Shown: piece after piece, positions 34,138-42,169 of the stretch
Numbering within the stretch: position 1 is the stretch's first letter
Layout of the letters: each line of letters starts with the position of its first letter
Assembly: GCA_937873265.1 (NCBI GenBank)
Contig: CALMVL010000017.1
Coordinates: forward strand, 1 to 46,535
Direction: 5' to 3'
DNA: 46,535 nucleotides
DNA from: an uncultured Granulicella sp.
Lineage (GTDB): Bacteria > Acidobacteriota > Terriglobia > Terriglobales > Acidobacteriaceae
The notes under the pieces: model-generated
Told to the model about the DNA's origin: nothing
The model's input: the letters and a program-made list of their open reading frames with translations, nothing else
Databases searched by the model: none
Position numbers and translations under genes: made by a program

Positions 34138-35835
34138 TTGCTACTTCAGCCCAAGCTCAACCTGAAAGTCTCCCAGCGCCAGATCCTTACCCCAGGTCTG
34201 GTCCAGATGGTCAGCGTGCTGGCGCTCAACAAGCTTGAGCTGAAGGAGATGATCAACACCGAGATGATCGAAAATCCGGTGCTCGAAGAGCTGGACCCCA
34301 TCGATGCGCCCCTTGAGGAACTTGCAGGTCTGGAAGGCGATCGCGAACGCTCCGCCGAAGAGGTCGCCCTCGAAAAGGACCGAGTCGAAAAGGACCCCTT
34401 CGACGAGATCGATTTTGGCAGCTATTTCCAGGACTACCTCGATCCCGGGTACCGCACCGGATCGACAATGGAAGATTACGACAAGCCCTCGTTTGAGCAC
34501 TTCCTCTCCGCCCCAAGCTCGCTCAGCGACCATCTTGTCTGGCAGCTCGGGTCGATGACCGTGGATCCCGAGCTCCGCACCGCCGCCGAGCTGGTGATCG
34601 GCAATCTGGATGAGTGCGGCTACCTGACCGCCAGCGACGAAGAACTTGCGCAGGCGCTCGTCCAGATGCGCGCTCCGGCCCGCTCGCAGCCTATCCCGTT
34701 CGAACGTGGCGTTCGGAACCGCTTTTCCGGCGAGGTGTGGGATGCGATGCGCTCCGCTGAGCCGACTGACGGAGCCGCGGACCTTCGCTCGCTCGCCGCC
34801 GGCGCGGACGAAGAGCACGCTCGCCTCCTGTCCATCGTCGCTGCTGCCCGCGAGCTTGTCCACGGCCTCGACCCGATCGGCGTCGCTGCGCGCGACCTGC
34901 GCGAGTGCATGCTGATTCAGATTGCCGCTCGTCGTCGGGAGCTGGACTTGGCCGTGCAGCGCAGCACGCGCGGCGCCAGCGTTCATGGCAACGCCCTCGA
35001 ACAGGCGGGCGCACTGAATAGTACGGAAGCCCGCTTGCTCAAAATAGCCGAGCACATCGTCAGCCACTGCCTTCATTTGCTGCTGAAGAAAGACATGCGG
35101 GAACTGACCCGTAATTGCGGCCGCAGCGCGGAGGAGGTGCAGGCGGCCGTCGATCTGCTGCGCACCCTTGACCCCCGCCCCGGGCAGCGCTACAACGAAA
35201 CCCAGACCCGCCTGATCGAACCGGACGTTGCCTTCGTTAAGCGCGATGGCGAGTACGTCGTGCTTATGAACGAAGAGGATATGCCCACGCTGCGCCTCAA
35301 CCAGGGCTACCGCCGCATGATGGGTCAGAAGCAGACCGAAAAAGAGGTTCGGGAGTACGTCAAAGAACGGTACAAGTCCGCGATCCAGCTGCTGCGGAAC
35401 ATCGAGCAGCGCAAGAACACCATCGTGCGCACCTGCGAGGTCATCGTTCGCCGCCAGATCGACTTCCTCGAGCACGGCGTCGATCGTCTTCATCCGATGA
35501 TGATCAAGGAGGTCGCCGAAGAGATAGGCGTTCATCCCTCCACAGTCAGCCGCGCCGTCGCCAACAAATATGTACACACCTCCCAGGGCGTCTTCGAACT
35601 TCGCTTCTTCTTTTCGGAAGGTGTCAACGGTCCCGAGGGCGGCGACCTTCCGCTCGTCTTGCTGAAGCGCCGCGTAAAGAAGCTGATCGAGGAGGAGGAC
35701 GAACGCAAGCCGCTCACCGACGATCAACTGGCGGCCAAGTTGCAGGACGAAGGCATCCAGGTCACCCGCCGCACCGTCGCGAAATACCGGGAAGACATGC
35801 AGATCCCCAGCACACACCAACGCCGGGTCCGCTAG
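34138..35835 (+). CDS. rpoN: RNA polymerase sigma-54 factor RpoN
   Basis: Sigma-54 directs polymerase to -24/-12 promoters activated by enhancer-binding AAA+ proteins. The 565-residue protein has region I (KLNLKVSQRQILTPGLVQMV, residues about 5-25), an acidic region II, a core-binding region (LNQGYRRMMG), a helix-turn-helix (IGVHPSTVSRAVANKYV near 460) and the RpoN box as TRRTVAKYRE near 542, where the usual first Ala is Thr. The start is TTG 34138, with AGAGGA 5 bases upstream; no closer ATG precedes the conserved region. It follows lptB and precedes hpf, a classical arrangement. Confidence 0.95.
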   Translation: MLLQPKLNLKVSQRQILTPGLVQMVSVLALNKLELKEMINTEMIENPVLEELDPIDAPLEELAGLEGDRERSAEEVALEKDRVEKDPFDEIDFGSYFQDYLDPGYRTGSTMEDYDKPSFEHFLSAPSSLSDHLVWQLGSMTVDPELRTAAELVIGNLDECGYLTASDEELAQALVQMRAPARSQPIPFERGVRNRFSGEVWDAMRSAEPTDGAADLRSLAAGADEEHARLLSIVAAARELVHGLDPIGVAARDLRECMLIQIAARRRELDLAVQRSTRGASVHGNALEQAGALNSTEARLLKIAEHIVSHCLHLLLKKDMRELTRNCGRSAEEVQAAVDLLRTLDPRPGQRYNETQTRLIEPDVAFVKRDGEYVVLMNEEDMPTLRLNQGYRRMMGQKQTEKEVREYVKERYKSAIQLLRNIEQRKNTIVRTCEVIVRRQIDFLEHGVDRLHPMMIKEVAEEIGVHPSTVSRAVANKYVHTSQGVFELRFFFSEGVNGPEGGDLPLVLLKRRVKKLIEEEDERKPLTDDQLAAKLQDEGIQVTRRTVAKYREDMQIPSTHQRRVR

Positions 35836-35842
35836 ACGGCAT

Positions 35843-35880
35843 CCAAACGCTCTGTATCAGGGAGCCAGAAGGAGCGTTGG
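35843..35880 (+). promoter_or_regulatory. Hairpin covering the hpf ribosome-binding site
   Basis: CCAAACGCTC (35843-35852) pairs with GAGCGTTGG (35872-35880) as 9 base pairs with one bulged A; the right arm ends exactly at the hpf ATG (35881) and contains part of the AAGGAG Shine-Dalgarno (35869-35874). Such a structure would hold back hpf translation until it opens. No T-tract follows, so it is not a terminator. Confidence 0.45.
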
Positions 35881-36249
35881 ATGAAGATTGAGTACACAGG
35901 GCGGCAGTTTACCGTGACGGCCAAGCTTCGGCAGCAGGCCGAGGCGGCGTTTGAGCAGATCGGTAAGATGACCAGTGACAGCGCCTCCGCGCACGTCATC
36001 CTCACCGTGGACAAGTACCGGCAAATTGCTGAAGTGACTCTGGCGACACGCACCCAGGAATACGTCGCGACCTGCGAGTCCGACCAGATGGAGACCGCTC
36101 TGCATGACGCCCTCGCCAAGATCGAGCAGCAGGTGATCCGGTACAAGGGCAAGCGAAGCACGGTGAAACGGCATCCGCACCTCGATGCGAGCGATGTCGA
36201 TCTGACAGATGCCGCCGCAAAGCCGGTTGGGGAAATCAAGACGGTCTAG
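35881..36249 (+). CDS. hpf: Ribosome hibernation-promoting factor (HPF/RaiA family, short form)
   Basis: HPF binds the decoding centre of idle ribosomes and stabilises dormant 70S or 100S particles. The 122-residue protein matches the short form: MKIEYTGRQFTVTAKLRQQAEAAF, then a central strand (DKYRQIAEVTLATRTQEYVATCES) and QMETALHDALAKIEQQVIRYKGKRSTVKRH, with basic residues for rRNA contact. The ~20-residue tail is poorly conserved. The C-terminal dimerisation domain of long HPF is absent. It follows rpoN by 45 bases, and a hairpin overlaps its Shine-Dalgarno. A perfect 14-bp tandem duplication spans its stop codon. Confidence 0.93.
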   Translation: MKIEYTGRQFTVTAKLRQQAEAAFEQIGKMTSDSASAHVILTVDKYRQIAEVTLATRTQEYVATCESDQMETALHDALAKIEQQVIRYKGKRSTVKRHPHLDASDVDLTDAAAKPVGEIKTV

Positions 36250-36264
36250 GCAAGACGGTCTAGG
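36237..36264. repeat. Perfect 14-bp tandem duplication across the hpf stop codon
   Basis: CAAGACGGTCTAGG occurs twice back to back (36237-36250 and 36251-36264). The first copy contains the hpf TAG stop (36247-36249). It looks like a recent replication-slippage duplication; the second copy is non-coding. Confidence 0.9.
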
Positions 36265-36269
36265 GGGGC

Positions 36270-36309
36270 CGCCTGCTGCGACCCGGGGGATGCCCGGCCG
36301 CAGCAGGCG
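36270..36309 (+). promoter_or_regulatory. Large hairpin abutting the rapZ start
   Basis: CGCCTGCTGCG (36270-36280) pairs perfectly with CGCAGCAGGCG (36299-36309), and an inner CCGGG/CCCGG pairing is also possible. It ends one base before ATG 36310. No T-tract follows and no clear Shine-Dalgarno is outside the stem, so a role in translation control, RNA processing or stability is more likely than termination. Confidence 0.5.
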
Positions 36310-37281
36310 ATGCTACGATTCCTCATGCCCGCAAAGCGGACGATCGACCCAAAAACCTCCAGGCGAGCCAACTCGCGAAAACTGACGGACGGGCCATCGC
36401 ACAAAACGTCCGCTGGGGATCCAAACAAGCAAAAAGAATTGGTCATCGTCACCGGGCTGTCGGGCTCGGGCAAGCTCTCCGCCCTGAAGGCGTTTGAAGA
36501 TCTGGGCTATCACGCCGTTGACAACCTTCCCCTGGAGCTGGTGCCGCAGTTTGCCGAGCTCGTGAAGCGGTCCGGCGGGATGGAACGCGCTGTGCTCGTC
36601 ATCGACGCCCGCGAGGGCACATGGCTTGAGCACTTCCCAGCCATGCTCAAGAAGGTTCGACGTCTGCTCTCCACCCGTGTCGTCTACCTCGAGGCGAACG
36701 ACGACGCCCTCATCCGCCGCTTCTCCGAGACACGCCGGCCTCATCCCCTTGGCCGGAGCGAGACGGTCCTCGAAGCGATCCAAGCCGAACGCCAGCGCCT
36801 CGATCCCATCCGCAACGTCGCCGACATCATCCTCGACACCACCAAATTCAATGTTCACGAGCTTCGCGCGCACATCAACGCGCAGTTCGAACGCGAAACC
36901 AGCGATCGCAATCTCACCATTTCCGTCAATAGCTTCGGCTTCAAGAATGGCGTTCCCAGCGAAGCCGATCTCGTCTTCGACGTCCGTTTCCTGCCGAACC
37001 CGCACTTTGTCCCGGAGTTCCGCAAGCTTACCGGCCGCCACCCCAGCGTCGCCGCCTACGTGCGGCACTCGCCTCAGACCAAGCAGTTCCTCGAAAAGGT
37101 CACCGACATGCTCGAGTTTCTGTTGCCCAACTACATTAAGGAGGGCAAAAGCTACCTCACCGTCGCGTTCGGCTGCACCGGTGGCCAGCATCGCTCGGTC
37201 TTTATCGCCGAAGAGGTCCGAAAGCGCCTTGCTGCCGACGGGTATCGTGTCAAGTCACAGCATCGGGACATGCCCCGGTGA
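36310..37281 (+). CDS. rapZ: RNase adapter RapZ / YvcJ-family nucleotide-binding protein
   Basis: In enterobacteria RapZ guides RNase E to the sRNA GlmZ and so controls amino-sugar synthesis; in Bacillus the homologue YvcJ binds GTP. The 323-residue protein has the N-terminal nucleotide-binding domain with FEDLGYHAVDNLPLELVPQF and the C-terminal domain with FLPNPHFVPEFRKLTG and VAFGCTGGQHRSVFIAEEV, all family hallmarks. The P-loop is GLSGSGKLSAL (residues 49-59): the residue after Lys is Leu instead of Ser/Thr, so canonical Mg-nucleotide binding may be altered. ATG 36310 or 36325 are possible starts; neither has a good Shine-Dalgarno. A poorly conserved, Ser/Thr/Lys-rich N-terminal tail of 40 residues is present. 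It stands after hpf, as in other rpoN clusters. Confidence 0.94.
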   Translation: MLRFLMPAKRTIDPKTSRRANSRKLTDGPSHKTSAGDPNKQKELVIVTGLSGSGKLSALKAFEDLGYHAVDNLPLELVPQFAELVKRSGGMERAVLVIDAREGTWLEHFPAMLKKVRRLLSTRVVYLEANDDALIRRFSETRRPHPLGRSETVLEAIQAERQRLDPIRNVADIILDTTKFNVHELRAHINAQFERETSDRNLTISVNSFGFKNGVPSEADLVFDVRFLPNPHFVPEFRKLTGRHPSVAAYVRHSPQTKQFLEKVTDMLEFLLPNYIKEGKSYLTVAFGCTGGQHRSVFIAEEVRKRLAADGYRVKSQHRDMPR

Positions 37282-37341
37282 GACTCCGTCGAATGCGGTC
37301 GCGTCTCCAAATAATGGGCGCTGGACGATGAGGAAGTGCAC

Positions 37342-39216
37342 GTGAGACGCATCTGGCGACTTCTGACCTACCTGCGTCCGTACGCCCTGTTCTCCATCTT
37401 CTCGGTTCTGCTGATGGCCGTGGTCGGTGCGCTTGCCGCCTTCCGCGTTCTTCTGGTCAAGCCGGTCTTCGACAACGTCCTCTCGCCCGATGCTCCCACG
37501 CGCGGCCTGCTCGCCTTTCACCTTCCCCTGATCGGCCGAACGCTCGATCTACAAGCTCTCGTCCCGCACCATATCCACAATGCCTGGGCGGTGGTCGCCT
37601 ACGCGCTCGTCGTTTCGGCCCTGGTCCGCTCCGCATGCGACTACGCCGGCACCTACCTGGTGAACTATGCCGGCTTCGGCATGATCACCGATCTGCGCAA
37701 CGACCTCTACGACGCGATCCTCCGTCGCTCCGTCGCTTTTTTTCAGCGCCACACCACCGGCAGCCTCGTCTCCACGCTGATCAATGACATCGAGCGCGTT
37801 CAAACGGCCATGTCGTTCATCCTCAGTGACTTCCTCCAGCAGCTCTTCACGCTGATTGCCCTCACCTTCGTTGTCATTCTTTACGGCGGCAAGATGGCTT
37901 GGGTGCTTCTGCTGTTCGTGCCCGTGGTTATCTCGTCGGCGCGCCGCATCGGATCGCGCGTCCGTTCGACCACTCGCAAGGGCCAGGACAAGCTCGCCGA
38001 GATCCAGAACATCCTCCAGGAGACCATTACCGGCAACCGAATCGTGAAAGCCTTCGGCATGGAGCTGTGGGAGATGAACCGCTTCCGCTTAGCCGCCCGG
38101 CGCCTTCTTCGCGCTAACCTGAAATCCGTCAGCGTCCAGGCCATCTCCTCGCCGCTGATGGATGCGCTCGGCGCGGTGGCCATCGCGCTGCTCCTCCTGC
38201 TCGGCCGCAACCGCATCCTGCACCACACCATGACCACAGGCTCGTTTCTGGCCTTCCTCATCGCTGTTTTCACGCTGTACGATCCTGTTCGCAAGTTCGC
38301 ACTTTTCTATAACAGCTTCCAGCAGGCGCTCGGGGCAAGCGAAGAGATCTTCCGCTTCATGGACGCGCAGGACGAGGTGGTCGAGAAATCCCGTGCCCAC
38401 GTGCTCACCGGCTTCGAGCAGTCCATTGAGTTCGTCGACGCCGGTTTCGGTTACGTCAGCGACGATGGCCAGATCGAGCAGGTTCTCCACGATATTCGTC
38501 TCACGGTCAAGCGCGGCGAGGTTCTCGCACTGGTCGGGCCCTCGGGCGCCGGTAAATCGACTCTCGTCAACCTGATCCCGCGTTTCTTTGACGCCAACCA
38601 AGGCCAGATCCTGCTGGATGGTTACGACCTCCGCGACGTCACCATCGCGTCCCTTCGCCGGCTGATCGGCAAAGTCACCCAGGACACCGTGCTCTTCAAC
38701 GACACCGTCCGCAACAATATCGCCTACGGCCAGCCTGACGTGCCGCTCAGCCGCGTCCAGGAGGCCGCCCGCATGGCGCTGGCGCACGACTTCATCGAGC
38801 GGATGCCCGAGGGCTACGACACCGTTATCGGCGAGCGGGGCTTGCGCCTCTCCGGCGGCGAGCGCCAGCGCCTCGCCATTGCCCGCGCCATCCTCAAGAA
38901 TGCCCCTATCCTTATTCTTGACGAGGCTACCTCTGCGCTCGACATGGAAAGCGAGCGATTCGTCCAAGCCGCGCTCGCCAATCTCATGCGCGGCCGGACC
39001 GTCTTCGTCATCGCGCACCGCCTCTCGACGGTTCGCCGCGCCGACCGCATCGCCGTCCTCGAGCGCGGCCGCATCACCGAGATCGGCTCGCATGACGATC
39101 TCCTCCGCCAGTCCGGCACCTACCAGCGCCTCTACACGATGCAATTCGCCGACGCGCCTGTGCCTCATCCCGCCGACGCGCCCGTCCTGCCCGTTCCCGT
39201 CGAAAGGATTGCCTGA
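37342..39216 (+). CDS. MsbA-like lipid/multidrug ABC exporter (fused membrane and ATPase domains)
   Basis: A half-transporter that dimerises to export lipid A or other lipids across the inner membrane. The ~624-residue protein has six membrane helices (about 15-310) and a C-terminal ATPase with Walker A GPSGAGKSTLVNLIPRFFDA, Q-loop GKVTQDTVLFNDTVRNNIAYG, signature LSGGERQRLAIARAIL, Walker B ILILDEATSALDMES and switch His in AHRLSTVRRADRI. These details fit MsbA-type exporters, and proximity to the Lpt genes suggests lipid A flipping, but multidrug or peptide export cannot be ruled out. GTG 37342 is preferred for AGGAAG 5 bases upstream; GTG 37336 would overlap it. The stop overlaps the yicC start by one base. 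Confidence 0.9.
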   Translation: MRRIWRLLTYLRPYALFSIFSVLLMAVVGALAAFRVLLVKPVFDNVLSPDAPTRGLLAFHLPLIGRTLDLQALVPHHIHNAWAVVAYALVVSALVRSACDYAGTYLVNYAGFGMITDLRNDLYDAILRRSVAFFQRHTTGSLVSTLINDIERVQTAMSFILSDFLQQLFTLIALTFVVILYGGKMAWVLLLFVPVVISSARRIGSRVRSTTRKGQDKLAEIQNILQETITGNRIVKAFGMELWEMNRFRLAARRLLRANLKSVSVQAISSPLMDALGAVAIALLLLLGRNRILHHTMTTGSFLAFLIAVFTLYDPVRKFALFYNSFQQALGASEEIFRFMDAQDEVVEKSRAHVLTGFEQSIEFVDAGFGYVSDDGQIEQVLHDIRLTVKRGEVLALVGPSGAGKSTLVNLIPRFFDANQGQILLDGYDLRDVTIASLRRLIGKVTQDTVLFNDTVRNNIAYGQPDVPLSRVQEAARMALAHDFIERMPEGYDTVIGERGLRLSGGERQRLAIARAILKNAPILILDEATSALDMESERFVQAALANLMRGRTVFVIAHRLSTVRRADRIAVLERGRITEIGSHDDLLRQSGTYQRLYTMQFADAPVPHPADAPVLPVPVERIA

Positions 39217-40136
39217 TGCCTGCCTGCGCGACACCCGTTTGTTCGATGACGGGCTTCGCCAGCATTCGCGCCCGAAGCCCGTCCGGCGCAGCCTTTTCGC
39301 TCAGCATCAAGTCGGTCAATCACCGCTTTCTCGACATTCGCTTTCACCTCCCGGCCGGCAGCGACGGCCTTGAGCAGCAGCTGCGCGCCGCAGTCCGCGA
39401 GCGGGTCCGCCGAGGCCACGTCGAGCTCACCCTTACGCCCGAGCAGCGCCAGACCGGCGGGCTTCGCCTTAACGACGACGTTCTCTCCGCTTACCTGCTC
39501 GCCTTCGCCGAAGCCGCCGAGCACCACGGCCTGTTTGACACGCCCGACCTCAACGCGCTCCTTCGCATGCCCGGCGTCATGACGACCGAAGCCCCTGCCG
39601 TGACGGAACGCGCAGATCTCGATGCCGCTGTTCTCGCCTCAATTCCTGGCCTGCTGGAACGTTTTAACCTGGTCCGTGCGCAGGAGGGGGCTTCTCTCGA
39701 AGCCGCGCTGCGCGCCAGCGTCGTCCGCATCCAGGAGATGACGACTGAAGTTGCCCACCTGCGCCAGCGCGTCAAGCCCGCCCACCTCGTCCGCCTCCGC
39801 TCCCGCATCGCCGAGCTTCTCGCCGGTACCTCCGTTTCCATATCCGAGGAGCGTCTCTTTGCCGAAGCCGCCCTTCTTGCCGAGCGCAGCGACATCGAAG
39901 AGGAAACCGTCCGCCTGCAGGCCCACGCGGATCGCTTCCTCGCCTTGCTCGACGCAGGTGGCGAGGTCGGCAAGCGACTCGACTTCCTTCTCCAGGAGTT
40001 CGGCCGCGAGGCGAACACCATCCTTTCGAAGACCGGCAGCGCTGCCGGCTCGGAGAGCCTGCGTCTCACCGAGCTCGGCCTGGAGATCAAAGCCGAGATC
40101 GAGCGTATCCGCGAGCAGGTCCAGAACCTCGAGTGA
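39216..40136 (+). CDS. yicC: YicC/YloC-family endoribonuclease
   Basis: YicC-family proteins are endoribonucleases that affect small RNA turnover and stationary-phase survival. The 306-residue protein has the N-terminal MTGFAS motif (residue 11), SIKSVNHRFLDIRFHLP, and the C-terminal signature GKRLDFLLQEFGREANTILSKTG followed by LTELGLEIKAEIERIREQVQNLE, all typical. ATG 39216 overlaps the msbA-like stop (TGATG). The gene leads to gmk and rpoZ, as in many bacteria, so it sits in a nucleotide/transcription housekeeping group. Length is standard (about 290). Confidence 0.94.
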   Translation: MPACATPVCSMTGFASIRARSPSGAAFSLSIKSVNHRFLDIRFHLPAGSDGLEQQLRAAVRERVRRGHVELTLTPEQRQTGGLRLNDDVLSAYLLAFAEAAEHHGLFDTPDLNALLRMPGVMTTEAPAVTERADLDAAVLASIPGLLERFNLVRAQEGASLEAALRASVVRIQEMTTEVAHLRQRVKPAHLVRLRSRIAELLAGTSVSISEERLFAEAALLAERSDIEEETVRLQAHADRFLALLDAGGEVGKRLDFLLQEFGREANTILSKTGSAAGSESLRLTELGLEIKAEIERIREQVQNLE

Positions 40137-40165
40137 TTCCCGCTGAAATCCGGCTGGACCTCCGC

Positions 40166-40204
40166 GCCCTTTCGGTAAACTTCAGGCAGAACCGGCGAAA
40201 GGGC
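40166..40204 (+). promoter_or_regulatory. Hairpin sequestering the gmk ribosome-binding site
   Basis: GCCCTTTCG (40166-40174) pairs perfectly with CGAAAGGGC (40196-40204), a 9-bp stem with a 21-base loop. The right arm holds AAAGGG, the only Shine-Dalgarno-like sequence before the gmk ATG at 40213. There is no T-tract, so translational control is more likely than termination. Confidence 0.45.
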
Positions 40205-40212
40205 ACGACCAT

Positions 40213-40944
40213 ATGGCGGGGATCCTCTTTATCATTTCGGCACCTTCAGGATCGGGCAAATCCACGCTGGTCAATCAGTTGCGCACGCTGGTCGAAGGTC
40301 TCGACTTTTCCGTCTCCTATACCACCCGGCCGCCGCGCGGCTCCGAAGAAGACGGGCGCGAGTACCACTTCACCACCCGCCCCGAGTTCGAACGCATGAT
40401 CGACGCGGGTGAGTTCCTCGAGTGGGCCGAGGTCTTCGGCAACTACTACGGCACCGCCCGCTCCGCGCTGACGCACGCCGGCCGCCTGGGCAAAGATCTC
40501 CTGCTCGACATCGACGTCCAGGGCGCCATGCAGGTGATGCGATGCACCCCCGATGCGGTCTCCATCTTTGTCCTGCCGCCCAGCCCGGAGGTCCTCGAAA
40601 AGCGCCTCCGTAACCGCAGCGTCGCCGAGCACGTCACCTCCGAGGACGTAATCGCCCGTCGCCTGGCCCAGGCCCGAAATGAGCTCACGCGGATCTGGGA
40701 CTACCGGTACGCTCTCGTCAACGATGTTCTCGACCAGGCCGTAGCCGATCTCCGTTCCGTAGTCCTGTGGGAGCGGGGAGATCCTGCCGAGCGGATCGCT
40801 GCCGAGGCCTGCCGGACCGACCGCCAAGCCTCGGCGCTCCGGGACGCCCTCGCCACCTTCGGCCTTCGCCGACCTCCATTTCGTCTCCATCCGACAATCT
40901 CCCCTGATGCGCCAAACGCCCTGGATCACCCGCAAGGTGACTAG
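40213..40944 (+). CDS. gmk: Guanylate kinase
   Basis: Guanylate kinase converts GMP to GDP with ATP. The 243-residue protein has the P-loop APSGSGKST at 10-18, the GMP-binding YTTRPPRGSEEDGREYHF segment near 36, GEFLEWAEVFGNYYGT near 67, LLLDIDVQGAMQV near 95 and the lid RNRSVAEHV with following Arg residues. A C-terminal extension of about 30-40 residues past the usual end (about 205) is Arg/Pro-rich and probably unstructured. It is preceded by a hairpin over its Shine-Dalgarno and followed by rpoZ. Confidence 0.96.
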   Translation: MAGILFIISAPSGSGKSTLVNQLRTLVEGLDFSVSYTTRPPRGSEEDGREYHFTTRPEFERMIDAGEFLEWAEVFGNYYGTARSALTHAGRLGKDLLLDIDVQGAMQVMRCTPDAVSIFVLPPSPEVLEKRLRNRSVAEHVTSEDVIARRLAQARNELTRIWDYRYALVNDVLDQAVADLRSVVLWERGDPAERIAAEACRTDRQASALRDALATFGLRRPPFRLHPTISPDAPNALDHPQGD

Positions 40945-41002
40945 GCGTTCCCCGAGCCGTGCGGTACAGTCAAGGCTGCAGCACTTTCTGGAGGCACGAC
41001 CC

Positions 41003-41209
41003 ATGGAAAAGATTCTTGAAAACAAGTACAGCCTGGTGAAAGGTGCGGCGCGCCGCGCTCGGCAGCTGCAGAACGGGGCGTCGCCGCTGATGGCGTCAAA
41101 GTCCACCAAAGCGTGCCGAGTCGCGCAGGAAGAGATCCAACAGGGGCACGTCAGCTACTCGCTGCCCGTAAAGTTGCGTCCCGTTGCCCTCGACGAGTTC
41201 GCAAAGTAA
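41003..41209 (+). CDS. rpoZ: DNA-directed RNA polymerase omega subunit
   Basis: Omega helps fold and stabilise the beta' subunit of RNA polymerase and is part of the ppGpp response in some bacteria. The 68-residue protein has NKYSLVKGAARRARQLQNGA (the N-terminal helix that contacts beta') and KACRVAQEEIQQGHVSY, matching the omega pattern; its short length is within family range. ATG 41003 has GGAGG 8 bases upstream; the earlier in-frame start is unsupported. It follows gmk, the normal gmk-rpoZ order. A 12-bp palindrome (AAACGATCGTTT, 41208-41219) overlaps its stop codon. Confidence 0.93.
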   Translation: MEKILENKYSLVKGAARRARQLQNGASPLMASKSTKACRVAQEEIQQGHVSYSLPVKLRPVALDEFAK

Positions 41210-41236
41210 ACGATCGTTTGAAGGTGAAGCAGTTCC

Positions 41237-42169
41237 ATGGCTGAACTGGATGAGCTGCGCGCGTACGTCGAGTACTTTCGCGACTTGGGCGTGTACGACT
41301 TTTATCGTCGCGGCGACGGCTCACCTTCCGAAGCAGTCGCCGCGTTCCTCGAACGTGCGTTTCCCGCGCCAACATGGCAGCCGTCCTCAAACCTCGGTGC
41401 GCCGCCCAGAGTCGGGGCGAGTCCGCTCGCCGGCAGCGAGCCGTCAGTGTCAGTTCTGCCGTCGCTTGCCGGCTCGGCGTCACCTGCTTTTGCCGGCCAG
41501 CCGCCATGGCCCAATCCCCTGGAGGTCGCCGTTCCCAAGCCAGTCCCGTTCAACGACCTGGCCCCGCTGCCTCTGGTCCGCGTGCCTCCCGCGGACCGGG
41601 CCGCGGCGCTTGAGCAGCTCCGTCGCGAGATTGGCGACTGCACCCGCTGCCCGCTCGCCTACGCCGGCCGGCACACAATCGTCTTTGGCCAGGGTGACCC
41701 CGCCGCCCGTCTCATGTTCGTGGGCGAAGGCCCCGGTGCCGACGAGGACGCCTCCGGCCTGCCTTTCGTGGGCAAGGCTGGCCAGCTGCTCAACAACATG
41801 ATTGCGGCCATGGGCCTCCGCCGCGAAGACGTGTACATCGCCAATATCGTGAAATGCCGGCCGCCTGCCAACCGCGTTCCCGAGCCCGTAGAGGCAAACA
41901 CCTGCTCGCAGTTCTTGCTTCAGCAGATGGACATCGTGCAGCCGGAGATCGTCGTGGCGCTCGGAGCGACGGCCGCCACGTATCTGCTTGGGGTCAAGCA
42001 GTCGCTCGCCACCTTGCGGAGCCGCTTCCACATCTGTCGCGGCTCTCGGCTCCTGGTCACCTTTCACCCCGCCTTTCTGCTCCGCGACCCTCGCCAGAAG
42101 GGCGAAGCCTGGAAGGACCTCCAGCTCGTCATGGCCGAGCTCGGCCTCAAGCCTCCCGCCAAGTTGTAG
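41237..42169 (+). CDS. Uracil-DNA glycosylase, type 4/5 family with [4Fe-4S] cluster
   Basis: The enzyme removes uracil from DNA, the first step of base excision repair. The 310-residue protein has the family motif GEGPGADEDASGLPFVGKAGQLL near residue 163, a C-terminal active-site TFHPAFLLRDP near 276, and four cluster cysteines: CTRC near 135, then KCRPPANRVPEPVEANTC near 212-228 (C-x15-C). Before this core is an N-terminal segment with LRAYVEYFRDLGVYDFYRR and an ~80-residue Pro/Ala/Ser-rich linker. It follows rpoZ by 27 bases in the same direction. Type 4 (UDGa) is the closest match; type 5 differs in the first motif. Confidence 0.92.
   Translation: MAELDELRAYVEYFRDLGVYDFYRRGDGSPSEAVAAFLERAFPAPTWQPSSNLGAPPRVGASPLAGSEPSVSVLPSLAGSASPAFAGQPPWPNPLEVAVPKPVPFNDLAPLPLVRVPPADRAAALEQLRREIGDCTRCPLAYAGRHTIVFGQGDPAARLMFVGEGPGADEDASGLPFVGKAGQLLNNMIAAMGLRREDVYIANIVKCRPPANRVPEPVEANTCSQFLLQQMDIVQPEIVVALGATAATYLLGVKQSLATLRSRFHICRGSRLLVTFHPAFLLRDPRQKGEAWKDLQLVMAELGLKPPAKL

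Noticed and set aside
41208-41219. Palindrome AAACGATCGTTT as an operator of the glycosylase gene
   Set aside because: It overlaps the rpoZ stop inside an apparent operon, and a single 12-bp palindrome is not enough to call an operator.
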